Shown: positions 24,600-36,670 of the stretch, in pieces
Numbering within the stretch: the stretch's first letter is position 1
How the letters are laid out: every line of letters begins with the position of its first letter
Source of the DNA: Rotaria sordida
Lineage: Eukaryota > Rotifera > Eurotatoria > Philodinida > Philodinidae
NCBI GenBank assembly: GCA_905250125.1
Contig: CAJNOL010000238.1
Coordinates: 1 to 64,000, forward strand
Direction of reading: 5' to 3'
DNA: 64,000 nucleotides
Translations under genes and position numbers: made by a program
Notes under the pieces: generated by a model
The model's database searches: none
What the model saw: only the letters and a program-made list of their open reading frames with translations
Told to the model about the DNA's origin: nothing

Positions 24600-25634
24600 T
24601 CTATAAAATAATAATAAATCTCTTCAATTGTTAATGTTTTTTATATGTTCTAAAACAACTTTTGAAATAATGAATAAAATTACTTCATTTCAGTATGCTA
24701 AATAATTCAACTACGCTCATTAGACACACTATTACATCATTATCTTGCTTTTTATGTATCCAGTGGTGCAATAAATATTACATCATTATGATAATTTCCT
24801 TGTCCCGTCAATTCATTTTTCTTTTTAATAACTATTGTTCTCGGTTTTTCTTCTATATGAGCTTGCATTCTATATGCGAACGACACAAATGAAATAGGAG
24901 CATAATTTCGCCACGTTTTTTTTTTCTTTACAAAAAACTATCCTTGTATTTATATATCAAAACAAAAACAAACAGAACAATAGAAATCAAATTGGTAATT
25001 GTATAAGGATAAATAAACGTCATTAAAAAGGTGAAATAATTCATTCAATGTGACTTTTGAATACCGAATGAAAAAGCTTGTCAGTACCGTTTCTGTTGAC
25101 CTGAAATGTGGAAGCTATATGTTTTCTTTAGTCTCGTTAGACTAATACAAAATAAGAAAAGTGAAATATAGTTATTTTCGAAATGATAATCAATCGTCAG
25201 GAAAATGATTTATTTTATTTATTTCTGTATTTCGAACAGAAAGCTTTTTTTTTATTGACACTCTACTATTTTGCTTGTCTTTATTATTCTAATCATTGAT
25301 TTGACAGGTAAAAAAGCCAGTTTTACGTATCTATTATATCGATAACAGATTGCAACACATTATTATATATCTCGATAAGTTGAGAAATATTGATTTTGAT
25401 TATTTACCAAAGTTATAACTTTATCAGTTCACGCCTTTTTTTTCATATGTTGATCATACGGCAACTATGACAACTCAATGCATTGCTACTTATTACTGGA
25501 GAGAATTTTAAGTAGAAAATTCTTGTTGCGATTTTTCTAGTGATATCCTGCAACAGGTTGAAAGTTCAATAAAATGACCATAAATCGAGAAGAAAGGTCT
25601 AATATCACGAACTTTTTCAGGATTTTTATCTACA

Positions 25635-25822
25635 CTATGACCTCAAGTGGAGATCATTGATCCTCTCGTTAGTTTCGTCGCTGCTAATGCTGGTCAGCAT
25701 CAGTTTTTTTTGCTAATGAACTTGGAGAAAGAAGTCAGGTACCAGTTGCTCTCGATTTCTATGGAAACGTGCCTAATGATATTCAACTTCCGGGATCGGA
25801 GAGTCGCAAAACCTCTATCTAA
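25635..25822 (+). pseudogene. unrecognised coding-like fragment with apparent frameshift
   Basis: One frame reads IIDPLVSFVAANAGQHQF, then a run of eight T, then the next frame continues ANELGERSQVPVALDFYGN and on to a stop after SRKTSI. The codon and residue mix (many G/A/V/D/E, higher GC) is unlike the surrounding AT-rich chance frames. The switch at the T-run suggests a one-base indel. No family recognised; no upstream exon was identified. It could be a gene relic or a sequencing error in a small exon. Confidence 0.4.
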
Positions 25823-26399
25823 AACTTACACTCACTATTTTCATTTGAAAAATATATGTGATTTCCACAAAATTATGATTAAATGATTTCGTTTTTAATC
25901 AGAGAAAAATATCGAGATCTTTTACTTACTTTTTTTTTATTGTTGATCAACAGTAGTAGAAAATGGACTCATTGGTTTTCCTCATATTTTCTCATTCTTT
26001 TTTTTTTCTTTTTCAATTCTTCTCCATTTTAACATGTGAATGAAGCAATTAACTATTATTAAGTTTTATCTTTCTGTAGTAATAAAAAATGCTCTATTTA
26101 ATAATGATAATATTTTTTATTTCAATAGCCTACATATCATACAATTGATCCATCTAATTCAATAGCACTGAATTACGTAATTAATTGATATACAGTATAT
26201 CCTAAAAATGAACTTCAATGAGTCGATGTTCGCTGAGAATAATTTATTATTTACTTTAAAGTCAAGCCATACATTTGAATGTCATATTAACCCTAACACG
26301 AGCATCTTTAAGACTACTACTTGTTGTCCACCTGGATCTGTGCGGACACGAATTAAAAGAAGTGTTAAAGTATAGGGTAAAAATTTGGACTACCACAAA

Positions 26400-26640
26400 C
26401 CGTGACAGACATTATTGATATACGGTCTTTGATTGTATATCAATAATGTCTCGTTGTGATATATGAACTACTTCCTTATTGCATTCCTGGAAGATTAAAT
26501 AAAAGGAAGGCGAAGAAATGTATTTCCAAGATAGATAAAATAAAGCAATATTTCTGTGGTAGGCACCAGCAGCCAAATCGTTTTTCATATGTAGATCCCG
26601 CAGAGATTGCACTAACAGCTTTCTTTATGGTCCTTAATTT
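26400..26640. repeat. hairpin-plus-tail repeat, copy 1
   Basis: A perfect 17-bp inverted repeat (26407-26423 with 26435-26451, core GACATTATTGATATAC, 11-bp loop). It is followed by a tail starting ATTGCATTCCTGGAAGA and ending GCAGAGATTGCACTAACAG. The tail matches the sequences at 43527-43620 and 44412-44435 at roughly 75%. Confidence 0.7.
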
Positions 26641-26904
26641 CTCCCTAAGCGATCGAGTCAGAATTAAGATAAATTTAGGCACAGAAAAAAGAATCTATTG
26701 TTGAAATTTGAATAAGTGTTGCTATCTCATAATCATTAAGCTAGTCAAAAGTTTTGTTAATTTGCTTTCAATGATTGATACTTTAATTGAAAAAAATTCC
26801 AGTGTTCTTCGAAAGACAAATAATTATCATTCTGAAATAATTTTTATTTAACCAAAAAAAAAAACATCGTCAGAATTATGTATTAATAAATAGTTTTTAT
26901 ATTA

Positions 26905-28916
26905 TCAATATTTTTGTCGTTGTAAATAAATTTTATTATGACAATGTTGAATTGTATAATTAACAAGTAATTCTTTTAAATCAATCATTGTTTGTAATCT
27001 TTTCACCATTCGTTCATCTGCATTTGGAATTGAAAAACATAGAAAATATAGATTAGAATTTTTTTTCATTAATATTAAACGAATGATATATTCTAAATCG
27101 ATATAATTTTTACATTGTACATTTAAATATTTCATTCGAGGACAAAGATTAATAAGAATATCAATTTGATTTAATTCAAATATTTGTTCAATATTCATTT
27201 TAATTATTTGATTCATATTTGATATTGTATGAATCATATTAATTTGTTCTTCAGTTAATTGTATTTTTTGATTTGAAAACATAATAACTATTGTCAATGA
27301 ATTAAGATGAGGTAATCGATATAAAAATTGAATAATAATATCAATAGAAAAATATTGAAATTCAATATATAAACAAGTTATTTCTGCTAAAGAAGAGATA
27401 AAATGAATACAATCGATAAACCATTGATCATATTGTATAAAACGACAATTACGAACAGTTAATTGAGACATTGAATTTAAAATATGCATATATTCTTGAT
27501 CTGATAAGTTAACATCAGTTATTTGATTAAACGTTACATTATTTCTTTCATAACTGATTAATAGTTCATTCCATTGTTTTCTACAAGAGGACAACAAAAA
27601 TGTTTTTTGTTTTTGTCTTTCAATCAAAAGAATTCTATTTAATATACCTCTTCGGTTGAATAGAAAATATAATTTCAACAGGTGGCCAATGATTTAAATC
27701 AATTTGAATATCTAATAACCATTGTCTTTCAATCCAAAATGGTGAAATAAATCGATTAAGAAATGAATGATATGATTGAATTTCAAAATGATCAGAAATA
27801 CCATCATGATATTTAAATTGAAATGTATGTAAATAAGGCATATATTGTAATATTAATTGTTGCCATCGATCAGCATCAAGATAGAAAATATCTGAACATG
27901 GTTTAAAACGTAAAATTCGTAATTGAGATGATATTTGTTTAATAAATATTTCAAATTCATTAAATTTTAAATAACATTGTGATATTGAACAATATGTTAA
28001 ATTAAATAATTTTAATGGAATTTCTCGAGAAATATTTTCATTTATTGAAAATAAAGGTTCACATGTTAAATGATGAAGTTTTGATGTATATGAAAGAATA
28101 TTATATAAATTATAAAGTGTACAAGGATAATTGATTACTAATTGTTTTATAGAAGAAAAATGTTCATTAGAAATACTTGATATTGAATCTTGTAAAATAA
28201 TTTTGTTGACTGAAAGTTTATTATATTTTAACATAGGTAAACGAAAAATTAAATGATAGATTCTATTAGAATCATCTAAAACATCATCAAGATGAATATT
28301 TAATGAAAAAAGACGAGGTAAATTTGTTAAATTTGGAAGAAATAATATAATTTCATTGAATTTAATTCCATGTAGTATCAATGATTCAAGTCGATAAAAT
28401 GATGAATCGAAAGTATGAAATGTAGAATATCTTATCAATTGTGAACCATTTAATAGATGAAGTGAAAAAATTCGATGTTTATTAGGTAAAATTATTCGTT
28501 GATAATCATGTTCAAACGATTGTTTATATGAAGTATAATCATGAATTTTTAATAATAATCTTGAATTCATAATAAGACTTTCAAAATGTATATTTAAATT
28601 TGAAAATCCATAGAATATATCACGACCATCAAGATAATCAAATATTTCATAGAAAAGTTCATTAGATAAATTTTCAAAACAATTTATAAATCTATTTTAT
28701 TAATATATCATAATAAAATATATAATTAGAAATATTTTTTTTAACTTACTTATCTTCATTAGATGCTAATTTCATCGAAAGACGAAAAATTTTAATTGAT
28801 TATAGAATTTTTTCTTTTTTTATCTTACTTCGTAATTTTTTTGTATCTTCTTCGTATGACATATCAACACTCATTTGTCGTTTAGCTTGATTCATGTATT
28901 GATTAGTGTTATACAT
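26905..28916 (-). pseudogene. F-box/leucine-rich paralog with a +1 frameshift
   Basis: Exons: 28916-28829, a 16-nt micro-exon 28765-28750, then 28691 to the stop at 26905. The N-terminal exon is polar (MYNTNQYMNQAKRQMSVDMS). The F-box follows (FENLSNELFYEIFDYLDGRD), then a Leu/Ile-rich region parallel to the paralog at 22.9-24.6 kb. Near 27650 the frame shifts after WPPVEIIFSIQPK: the next 257-codon frame overlaps it by about 44 nt and carries the rest of the homology (KKNSNLYFLCFSI...). Skipping the 13-nt GTATATTAAATAG would restore the frame, but that is far too short for an intron. So this is either a recently broken gene or a one-base assembly error. No other disabling change is seen. Confidence 0.7.
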
Positions 28917-30918
28917 GATCTAAAACAACTATCAAATATTGAATTATGTGGCAAGAAAAACAACAATATATAATCAGATTATAAACCTAGAAAAAAAACT
29001 CTTAATGATATGCCGATTAGTAATCTCCAAAAAGACACATTTCGTATATAGTCGTCGATTTTTCGATTGTTCTCTATCGATAATTACTTTTGAATTTTCG
29101 ATTGACATTATTAATCATAGTATTTCTCGAGGTCATGTCGATTTCATTCTGAAATATTTTCGAAAAAGTTTACACGCAATCAAACAAACCACATGTTGCT
29201 TAAATATCATTGTAAGCACATACTAACAAGAGAACCACATGAACTGATACCGGTCGTCTAAACTTATGTTTGGACTACAACGGCGTCTTGGTGAGACTGA
29301 TCACACATCGAATTATGATCATTTTACTGATACCGGAAAACCAAATAATAGAATTTTAAGCTGAAATATTGACTGTTATAATATCCTGCGAGTTTCAGTT
29401 GAAAAGAAGATTCTTTAGTCGAGATATCGAATTTTCAACAAAAGTAATCGTGTGCCACAGGCACGACACAAAAAATCGATATCTCAACAAAATAACATTC
29501 TTTTCCGTCAAAATTTCTAGGATATTCTAAGAGTCATTATATCTGTCTATCAGCAACACTTTCGATTGAAATTTCATTATTTGGTTTTCCGAGGAGATGA
29601 AAAATCCAGTAAAATGATCATAACTTAGTGAGAGATGTAACCTGAAGGATTGAACGACAGCAACGAGCAAGAATTTTCAATTCTTGAGAATTTCTAGCAG
29701 CTATCGATTTGATTTTGCAGACTTTTCAACGGCGACAGTTATAATTGTTTCGATTTTTTTATAGTGGCGGTGCCGGCTCAGCCGCACGGCTTATACCTCT
29801 AAATTCGGCTGTAAAAGCCCATGAGGGTTGAACCTCTTTAGATATTTGCTAGTCTCTTCAAGACGTCATTGTAAATTCAAGATGAGCTCAAATGGTCGAT
29901 ATCTCACTTCTGATGGTTTCTTCGTAAGCAAATTAATGACGACAAATCATTTATGATTGTATATGAAATTGAAATAACCTTTGATACACATAGAAGAAAA
30001 AAATTTGCTAACAGTTGCATATGATTTGTATTTTTTCAGTAGTATTTAAGGAAGGTTGAAGCTTCCGTCCGGGCTTAAATGGATCTCATTGACCCATATA
30101 AAAACCTTATTTCGTTAATTACTTGCTACATTCCGTAGTGCTAAGCAGGACAACATAGTGTTCAGCAATAGAGCATTGTGCTAATCAGTATGAATTTAGA
30201 TCATACTATAATTACAGCGTTCTTCTTAGCACTATAAAATGTAGTGACTAATTAAAGGTCAATTTAAGTTCAAGCAGAAATTCCTATAACGTGTATTGAA
30301 TGATATAATGTCTTGATTATTCCATTAAAAATAAACCCATTAATTGAATATCATAATATATTGAAAATATAACATTAGAATGAACACACGCTGCATCTTA
30401 TTTGATTGTTTAAGTTATATTCAAAATAGTGATCAATAGAAAATCTTTTCTATTTGATTAATCGCATTAATTTTTCGAATCAATGAGAACTAACTATTAC
30501 ATCTAGTAAACCAATTGTCGATCTTCTTGACTTGTATGATCAGAACACTTTTTTTTTGACTAAACACAACTGTATAATAATATTTCTACTGAGTTAAGCA
30601 TGAAATCTAATCTGAAAATATCCATGTGGATCATAAAGAAGCAACAAGGCATATTTTTTGTTCTTGCTAAAAAATTTATGCAAAAAACATGAATATCATG
30701 AAAGGAATTAAATATAGTAAATACTCTATTCTATATAAGAAATATTCATAAATTTATTAAGCGGAAAAAAAAGAAACATAAAAATTAATACATATTTTAT
30801 TGAAACATAGTATTTATTTTATTACTTACTTAACATGATGAAAAAAGGAATGAGAGCAAAAACAAAACAAAGATGTCATATAACATAAGGTGTCAAATCA
30901 GAACAAAACGATTTATTA
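28917..30918. other. spacer with a foldback element and a GC-rich patch
   Basis: Holds the inverted-repeat element at 29296-29640. A GC-rich patch at 29764-29840 (GTGCCGGCTCAGCCGCACGG, then a GAGGGTTGAACCTC hairpin) does not fold as a tRNA. Nothing else recognised. Confidence 0.5.
29296..29640. repeat. foldback element, about 345 bp
   Basis: ATGATCATTTTACTG (about 29317) and GGAAAACCAAATAAT (about 29335) recur inverted at about 29608 (CAGTAAAATGATCAT) and 29575 (ATTATTTGGTTTTCC). Inner arms also pair (GAGATATCGA with TCGATATCTC) around a GTGCCACAGGCAC palindrome near 29452. Confidence 0.8.
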
Positions 30919-32900
30919 TTAGTCGGTACCTAAAAAATAAAAAACAACCGAGAGATAACAAAAAAGATATTTCAATAAGTTTTTTTTTTTTACCAAAATA
31001 TTTTTGACCGAAATGATTGGGTGCTATTCCACTTATTTCTGAAACAACAATTTTTATATCTGGATAACGTTCGCAAGTATTTTTCAAACCATCAGGCGTT
31101 GAAAATAATGTTATTAGAATAATATTTGATTGTTTACATTGATAGTCTTTAAGTAATACTTCAAGACCAGTTATAACTGTTGATCCAGTCGTTATAACTG
31201 GATAAGTGACAAGAATATGTCTTCGATGAGTATCAGCCGGTAATTTTGCATATATAACTTGACCATCATTTATTAATATTTTACCTATTCGTATAGACCT
31301 GAAATAACGAAACATTTCAGTTTAGTCGCTCGTATACAAAAATAAGTTGAATATAATTAATAGAAAATAGGGAATAACTGTATTATAAATATCAAAGATG
31401 TACACGACACCTTAAAATAAGCAAGAAGGTGAAGGTGGTAACCATCAAAAATCAGTTTTGGGAAGCGATTCGGCCTTTCATACTTTGCTTACTTAGTGAG
31501 ATATGATCACCAGAAAACCTCCTTAACGGTAGCTAGAGTAATTTTTTCCTTATACTTTCGGCACTATTAAATATTATGTTCGTCAGTGTTAGACATGCAT
31601 CGAACCCGAGTTCTGACTCGTTGTTCGGGATGAATAGCTCACATTTGGAAACTAAGCATTCTAAAGTTCGGGTTCGGTGTATACCTAATCACAGTGAAAT
31701 TCACTAAATTTTAACTGCGATCGATTTGTTATCAGAATAATTTTTAATTAATATTGGTTACAACTTAATTCCGAAAATTGAACCAACAAACAAATATCGA
31801 AATGAAGGATGAGTCTGTCTACGATTAACTCCTTTCTCTTAACTTTCAATGTTTGATATATATTCTATGTTAACATAAGTCTTAGAAATAGAGTTTAACA
31901 ACTAGTATGATAAAGGCACGGGCTATGCACAATTCTAATAGACATATGCTGTTATGTATTGAATTTTTTGAGACTTATAATGACAAATCTAGTTTAAAAA
32001 ACAGAATATTTTTTCTCAAAAATCGATAGCTACCTCAACTACGTTCTTTCAGAATAACAAGTTCTTCAAAATAGTTTTTATTTGCATATATAGTTGATGG
32101 TCTCTTTGTTCTTGAGGTATCGAAATTTTACTGAGTCTTCCAGCAAAAAGCTCTAGTCCTCTCTCAAGACGTTGCATCCATAAAGTTCTCAATGAAATTC
32201 ACTTGATTTTGAAAGTTTAAGTTTTTCTAATAAACAAAATTTGCTTTTATACAAGTGAGAATTTCGAATATTGAATATCTCAGGATAGGAAATACTAGAA
32301 AAGTTATAACGTTGTCCAATGAATTAATCTCATTGAGAATTTTGCTCGTACAATTTTTCAAATGCTCGGAAAACTAAACCATTCTAGATGTTTCTATTAC
32401 GTATCAAATAAACATCCTCCAGGTTGAAAACTGAATTAACACTCAGAGAGGTTCACTCGTAAATTATGCTTTTGAAAGTTATATCAAAACAGTCAGTAGA
32501 TTTTATTTATTTGAAGAAAAAACAAACGTTTGATGAACCTGCAACATTCCCGAAGGCCTTTTTCCATAGCTTCTCCACTTCTCATTAATGATACGCATAA
32601 AGTTCCTTTTTCATGACGTAGACCACTAAAAGAATGACCAGTTGGTGTTATAATTTCACATGGTATATATGGTAATTGATCAAGTGCAGCTTCAACAGTT
32701 AAACGTATAAGACGATCAGCATAAAATTTAAAATCACTTCGACATGTTGTTCGATCACGTAAAAGTGTATGAAGTTCTCGTAATTGATTATTACTTTTCA
32801 TAATATATACATTTTTAGGATATTCTTCATCTTCAGCTTCATCTGTAGAACCTGCATCTACAGCATTATTATTATTATCATTATTTTCTATTGAAGACAT
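30919..32900 (-). CDS. UPRT: uracil phosphoribosyltransferase homolog (UPRT)
   Basis: Three exons: 32900-32539, 31298-30994 and 30929-30919, 225 codons. The last exon encodes only the closing Thr-Asp and stop. The order of motifs follows the animal protein: RDRTT/FYADRLIRL, TPTGHSFSG, VSLMRSGEAME, LRECCRSIRIGKILI, then the PRPP-loop equivalent YPVITTGSTVI (animal members deviate from the bacterial loop), LFSTPDG, and the ending HFGQKYFGTD. The family converts uracil and PRPP to UMP in pyrimidine salvage, in the cytosol. Whether animal forms are active is uncertain. The first Met used (32900) directly follows TTTCAG, so a 5' non-coding exon may end there; an in-frame Met at 32942 is less likely. 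The 1.24-kb intron contains only degenerate repeats. Confidence 0.93.
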
Positions 32901-33466
32901 CTGAAATAAAATTAATATTATTTTGTTAATATAAATTTCCATTTGTTCAAATAAATTAACATTTTGTCTATCTAATCTTATTTAGAAAAAAAAAAAGTTT
33001 TATCAGATTAACAATGAAAATACTATTGTACATGTTACTGATATTCATAAGTATTATACCATTATCAAAAATTATTTTCATAGTAACACGTACAATATAG
33101 ATAATGAAAGATACACTTAAATGCCGAATAAATACATTTATCAAACCATTTGTCTAATATGAAATCATCTAGAAATCAATGATAAACGTATATATTTTCT
33201 GTAAAAAAAAAAAAGACGTGTTGCATACACATGATAATAATCATCAATTATACCTATAGAATAGTAATAGTTTGTTCACGAAAGCAAGAGAAAAAAGAAA
33301 AATGTTTAATAAAAAGGCACACAGAGTAAAATTTCTTTTTCATAAATAGTAGAAAGAAAAAGATTTAGTCACGATGCAATATTGCATACGAACTAGAAGG
33401 CGAAAGATACAAAACAAATTTCATCACTGTTGGAATGTCATTCATTAATCATTGCATTGAATAGGT
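32901..33466. other. spacer between UPRT and ARPC5
   Basis: AT-rich, 566 bp, presumably holding the UPRT promoter and the ARPC5 3' end. No feature recognised. Confidence 0.5.
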
Positions 33467-35057
33467 CTACACAGTTCGTCGATCAGTTAGAACACGTACA
33501 ATTGATCCAAGTCCAGTAGCTGCAAGAACCTATAAATACAAAAAAATGTTTTAAAGAAAAAAACAAACGTTTTTTCTTTATTCGAATATAAAACCTTTTC
33601 ATGCCATGTTAATAAAGCACTACTTGAATAATCTTTTGGATTTTCAAAACCTTTATAAACATATTTCATTAATGTATCACGTAATGGTACTGGAATTGAA
33701 TTAACAGCATCCGATATTTCACTCGTTTTTATTTTCATCATTGTTGATAATGCCATAGAGGCTGCTTTTTTCTAAAAGAAAAAAAAAAGATTTTGTAAAC
33801 AGTTCTCTATATGAGGTGATCTTTCAATGAAAACTTCTCAAGTTTTTTTTCAGTTACTATTTAATAGCATATTATTAGAACTCGACATAATCACACTTTG
33901 TAATGCCGAAAATTTCCACTCTTGCAGTTCTGAAATTTTGTTTTTTCTTGAAACTAATTTACGAATCTATAAGCTAGTGTATATTTTTGTTCATTATACA
34001 ACATATGAAGAGTAAAGTTGTTACTATGTAAGAGTAGAAATACTTAATTGTCTATTTTGATGTAACTCCGGCATTGACGCCAAAAAAACGTTTTTCGTAA
34101 GTACTCTGATGCAGAGCTCTTCATATCATTGGTTATGAAAAATTAACACCATACAAAGTCTTATGTCAACTTCTAAAAAAACTTTCTTTGGTGAGCCTCT
34201 TCTCAAAAATCTATCTTGAGCCAGGTGCATTTAAATCGTATGAAATTTTTAGGATATACTGGAGCTGTAATAGAGACATTATACTACAATTTTCGGCTCT
34301 ACGATATGTAGTTTTCAGGAGATATTCAACAAACAACAGTCAGAAATATCTCACTTGGCAACCGAAGATTCTCTGAAGACCCCCAATAGAGCTCGTCGGA
34401 TCCAAAGTTTTTGGACCCGAACTCGATCCAACGGGCTTTAGCCTTCATTCTAAAGATTTAAAATGGTCATCTATTTATAGAAGTACGTTTTTATATAATA
34501 ATAAAAAAGCTTAATTCAAAAACCGAGCACTGCAGCTTCACATGCACTTTCAAACAAAAAAGAAAGCAATTGGCTATAATGAAGATGCTTCAAGAATTTC
34601 TCACTTTTCGGAAACGAGCAGAAAGTGACGGAAATCATCAAAAATTTTGGCGAAAAACCTCAAAGTGCCAAACAAAAAACTATGTCGTTTATGAAAGATC
34701 AGACCTCGAGCTATCTCAACTTCGATTAATTTCTAGAATCTATCAGTCAGAAATCTCTATAAGAAAATTTAATATATAAAAGACTATGACATATAAAGTG
34801 TTCAAAATTTGGCATAGATTTTCATTCGAAAGGATACATACTTTTTTATCTGGATCTTTAGCACGAACTGGTGCATTTTGAAGAACATATTCCAAAGCAC
34901 GAACATATTTCATACTGAAATATTAAAAATTAATTATAGAAAATAAAAAAAACCTTCATTCAACTCACTCATCTATCAAACGTTTCCATTCATTTTCATC
35001 AGGTTCAACAACATTAGTTGATAAATCATCATCTCTATCGTCAATTTGATTTGACAT
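33467..35057 (-). CDS. ARPC5: Arp2/3 complex subunit 5 (p16-Arc)
   Basis: Four exons: 35057-34969, 34914-34842, 33771-33595 and 33529-33467, 133 codons (vertebrate form about 151). The start is an acidic N-terminus (MSNQIDDRDDDLS). The conserved core LMKYVYKGFENPKDYSSSAL, LLTWHEK and the C-terminal GLGSIVRVLTDRRTV are clear. ARPC5 is the smallest subunit of the Arp2/3 complex, which nucleates branched actin filaments. It holds ARPC4 and the Arp2 side together. The third intron (1.07 kb) carries a GGATCC-type short inverted motif shared with 38.8 and 40.86 kb. Same strand as UPRT, with the QCR7 relic upstream. Confidence 0.95.
34388..34432. repeat. GAGCTCGTCGGATCC dispersed motif, copy 1
   Basis: GAGCTCGTCGGATCCAAAG is followed by TTTTTGGACCCGAACTCG, an imperfect hairpin. 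The inverse orientation is seen at 40858-40893, and a partial copy at 38800-38832. Confidence 0.6.
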
Positions 35058-35200
35058 TATTTGATTGTTTACTTTTTTTTCTTTTTAATCTTAAATCAAA
35101 AAGAAAAATATGTTCCCTATATATTTATTTTCCTAGATTAATATTCTACAAAATATGTATGTATCGTAGAAAGAAAAAAAAATACATCTTTTTTATTTGT

Positions 35201-35672
35201 CTAATATATTTCTAACTGAAAATTTTTCCAATATTGTTTTTCATCTTGTTCATGTTCAATTTCAGTAAGATATGGTTGTAAATAAGGTACATCATATTCA
35301 TATTGTAATCATTCATCTTTTGGTGTACAAGCATTCGTTTTATATCAAAATTAATTATATGTGATATACGAAATGAATGTTCATCCTATACTTCAGGTTC
35401 GCTTATACGTAAATGACGCATTGCTTCTTTAACAGCTGGATTATCTTCCTATAAACGATCATACTCAATTAAACCTAATTTATAATGATTTAATTGATAA
35501 TATTGAAATTTTCAACATTGTTCTTCCAATGCAGCTGATTTACGATGAAATTATTCATCGAATATATGACGACCAAATTCTAAAGTAACTAAAAAAAAAG
35601 ATATTTTACTTTATTAATAAATTTCATTTCGGATTGTATCGTACCTTTATTAACAAACTTTTGTGTTATCAT
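35201..35672 (-). pseudogene. UQCRB: complex III subunit 7 (QCR7/UQCRB) pseudogene
   Basis: Minus strand, exon 1 35672-35645 (MITQKFVNK) and exon 2 35588-35201, with a normal GT-AG intron still in place. The translated remains follow the family closely: YKLGLIEYDRL, NPAVKEAMRHLRISEPEV, DEHSFRISHIINFDIKR, YDVPYLQPYLTEIEHEQDE. The frame holds five in-frame stops (after FDE, after EQC, after DRL, after PEV, and after KDE) plus a one-base frameshift just after the IKR codons. QCR7 is a small matrix-side subunit of the cytochrome bc1 complex. An intron-bearing dead copy is a decayed duplicate or lost homolog, not a retrocopy. A functional copy must exist elsewhere. Confidence 0.88.
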
Positions 35673-36670
35673 ATTGCAATAATAATAATCTTAAAGTAAT
35701 TTCGTTATATATAGCACAGATGAGCTCATGGGGTAATGAATAGTCGACTTTAATAAAATCCATATTATAAAAAATTTGAATCAATCTAATATGAAAAAAT
35801 GTTCTATTATTATTATATGTCGTATGATCGAAAAGGATTTATTTCTCTTCGCTAGTAAAATCTTATAAAAAGCAGAAGTGTATATCAATTCTCGGAATTC
35901 TATAGACTGTATTCCGATACTCATATTGGAAGAGACTGTACTAGTAACAAATATCTTTGGTAGTTAAGAAACAATCAAATGAAGGTTATTTTAACTTTCT
36001 ATTTCTTAGTATAAACCAGAAAAACGTGATATAGAAAGCTAATAGGAGATAAATCGATTTAAGTTTTAGTTCGAAAAAGTCTACAACGTAACTCACCACT
36101 TGGAGGCAAGCAGACACTGCGTGGACCAATTTCATAAGTAGAGACGATGTGATGACCCTGAAATAAAAACGTTGAAGATTTGTTTCAATTTTCGAATTCG
36201 TAAAAATGTAATTTCAAAAAGTTGGTCTATGAATAGTTTTATAACTTCCAGGAATTTTCTTTAAATTTCAAAAATTTAAATAAAAATTTTTCTATGTCAA
36301 TAACAAAACAAAAAAATAATTTCGTTAATTTTCTCTCAAATCAAAGTATGTTTGTATTTTTTATTCGATGATAATATCAGATCATCAATAAATAACGCTG
36401 ATAATGAGTCATGCATATAATTTCTATTAGCGATATCTATAAATATCAAAATTTCTGTTATTGTTTTTTAAATTTGATTTTTTTTAAAAGATTAATGATA
36501 AAAATTATTTTAATATAACAAAAACATTTTTTCTTTATTTTTAATTTTTATATAAATTTAATTAATTGGTTAATATCATCGAACAGAAAAAAAGAACAAG
36601 CGAAGAATTCTTTTACTTAGCTATTTCGTAGATTGGTAATCAACAATTGAATTTTTTTTAAAAGTTCAAC
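35673..36670. other. spacer upstream of TOM40
   Basis: Non-coding, AT-rich. It should contain the TOM40 promoter in its right half. No repeat structure recognised. Confidence 0.45.

Larger units (their letters stand above)
24600..26904. other. spacer between F-box paralogs
   Basis: No intact gene. It holds a coding-like fragment at 25635-25822 and, at 26400-26640, a hairpin followed by a tail that recurs at 43.5 kb. The rest is AT-rich with T-runs. Confidence 0.55.

Noticed and set aside
29764..29840. GC-rich patch resembling a tRNA (GGTTGAACC hairpin)
   Set aside because: No acceptor or anticodon stem can be formed and the T-loop consensus is missing.
35201..35588. In-frame TAG/TGA codons at conserved positions as a sign of stop-codon reassignment
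   Set aside because: All other genes in the window use TAA, TAG and TGA as ordinary stops, and this copy also has a frameshift. Pseudogene decay explains it.
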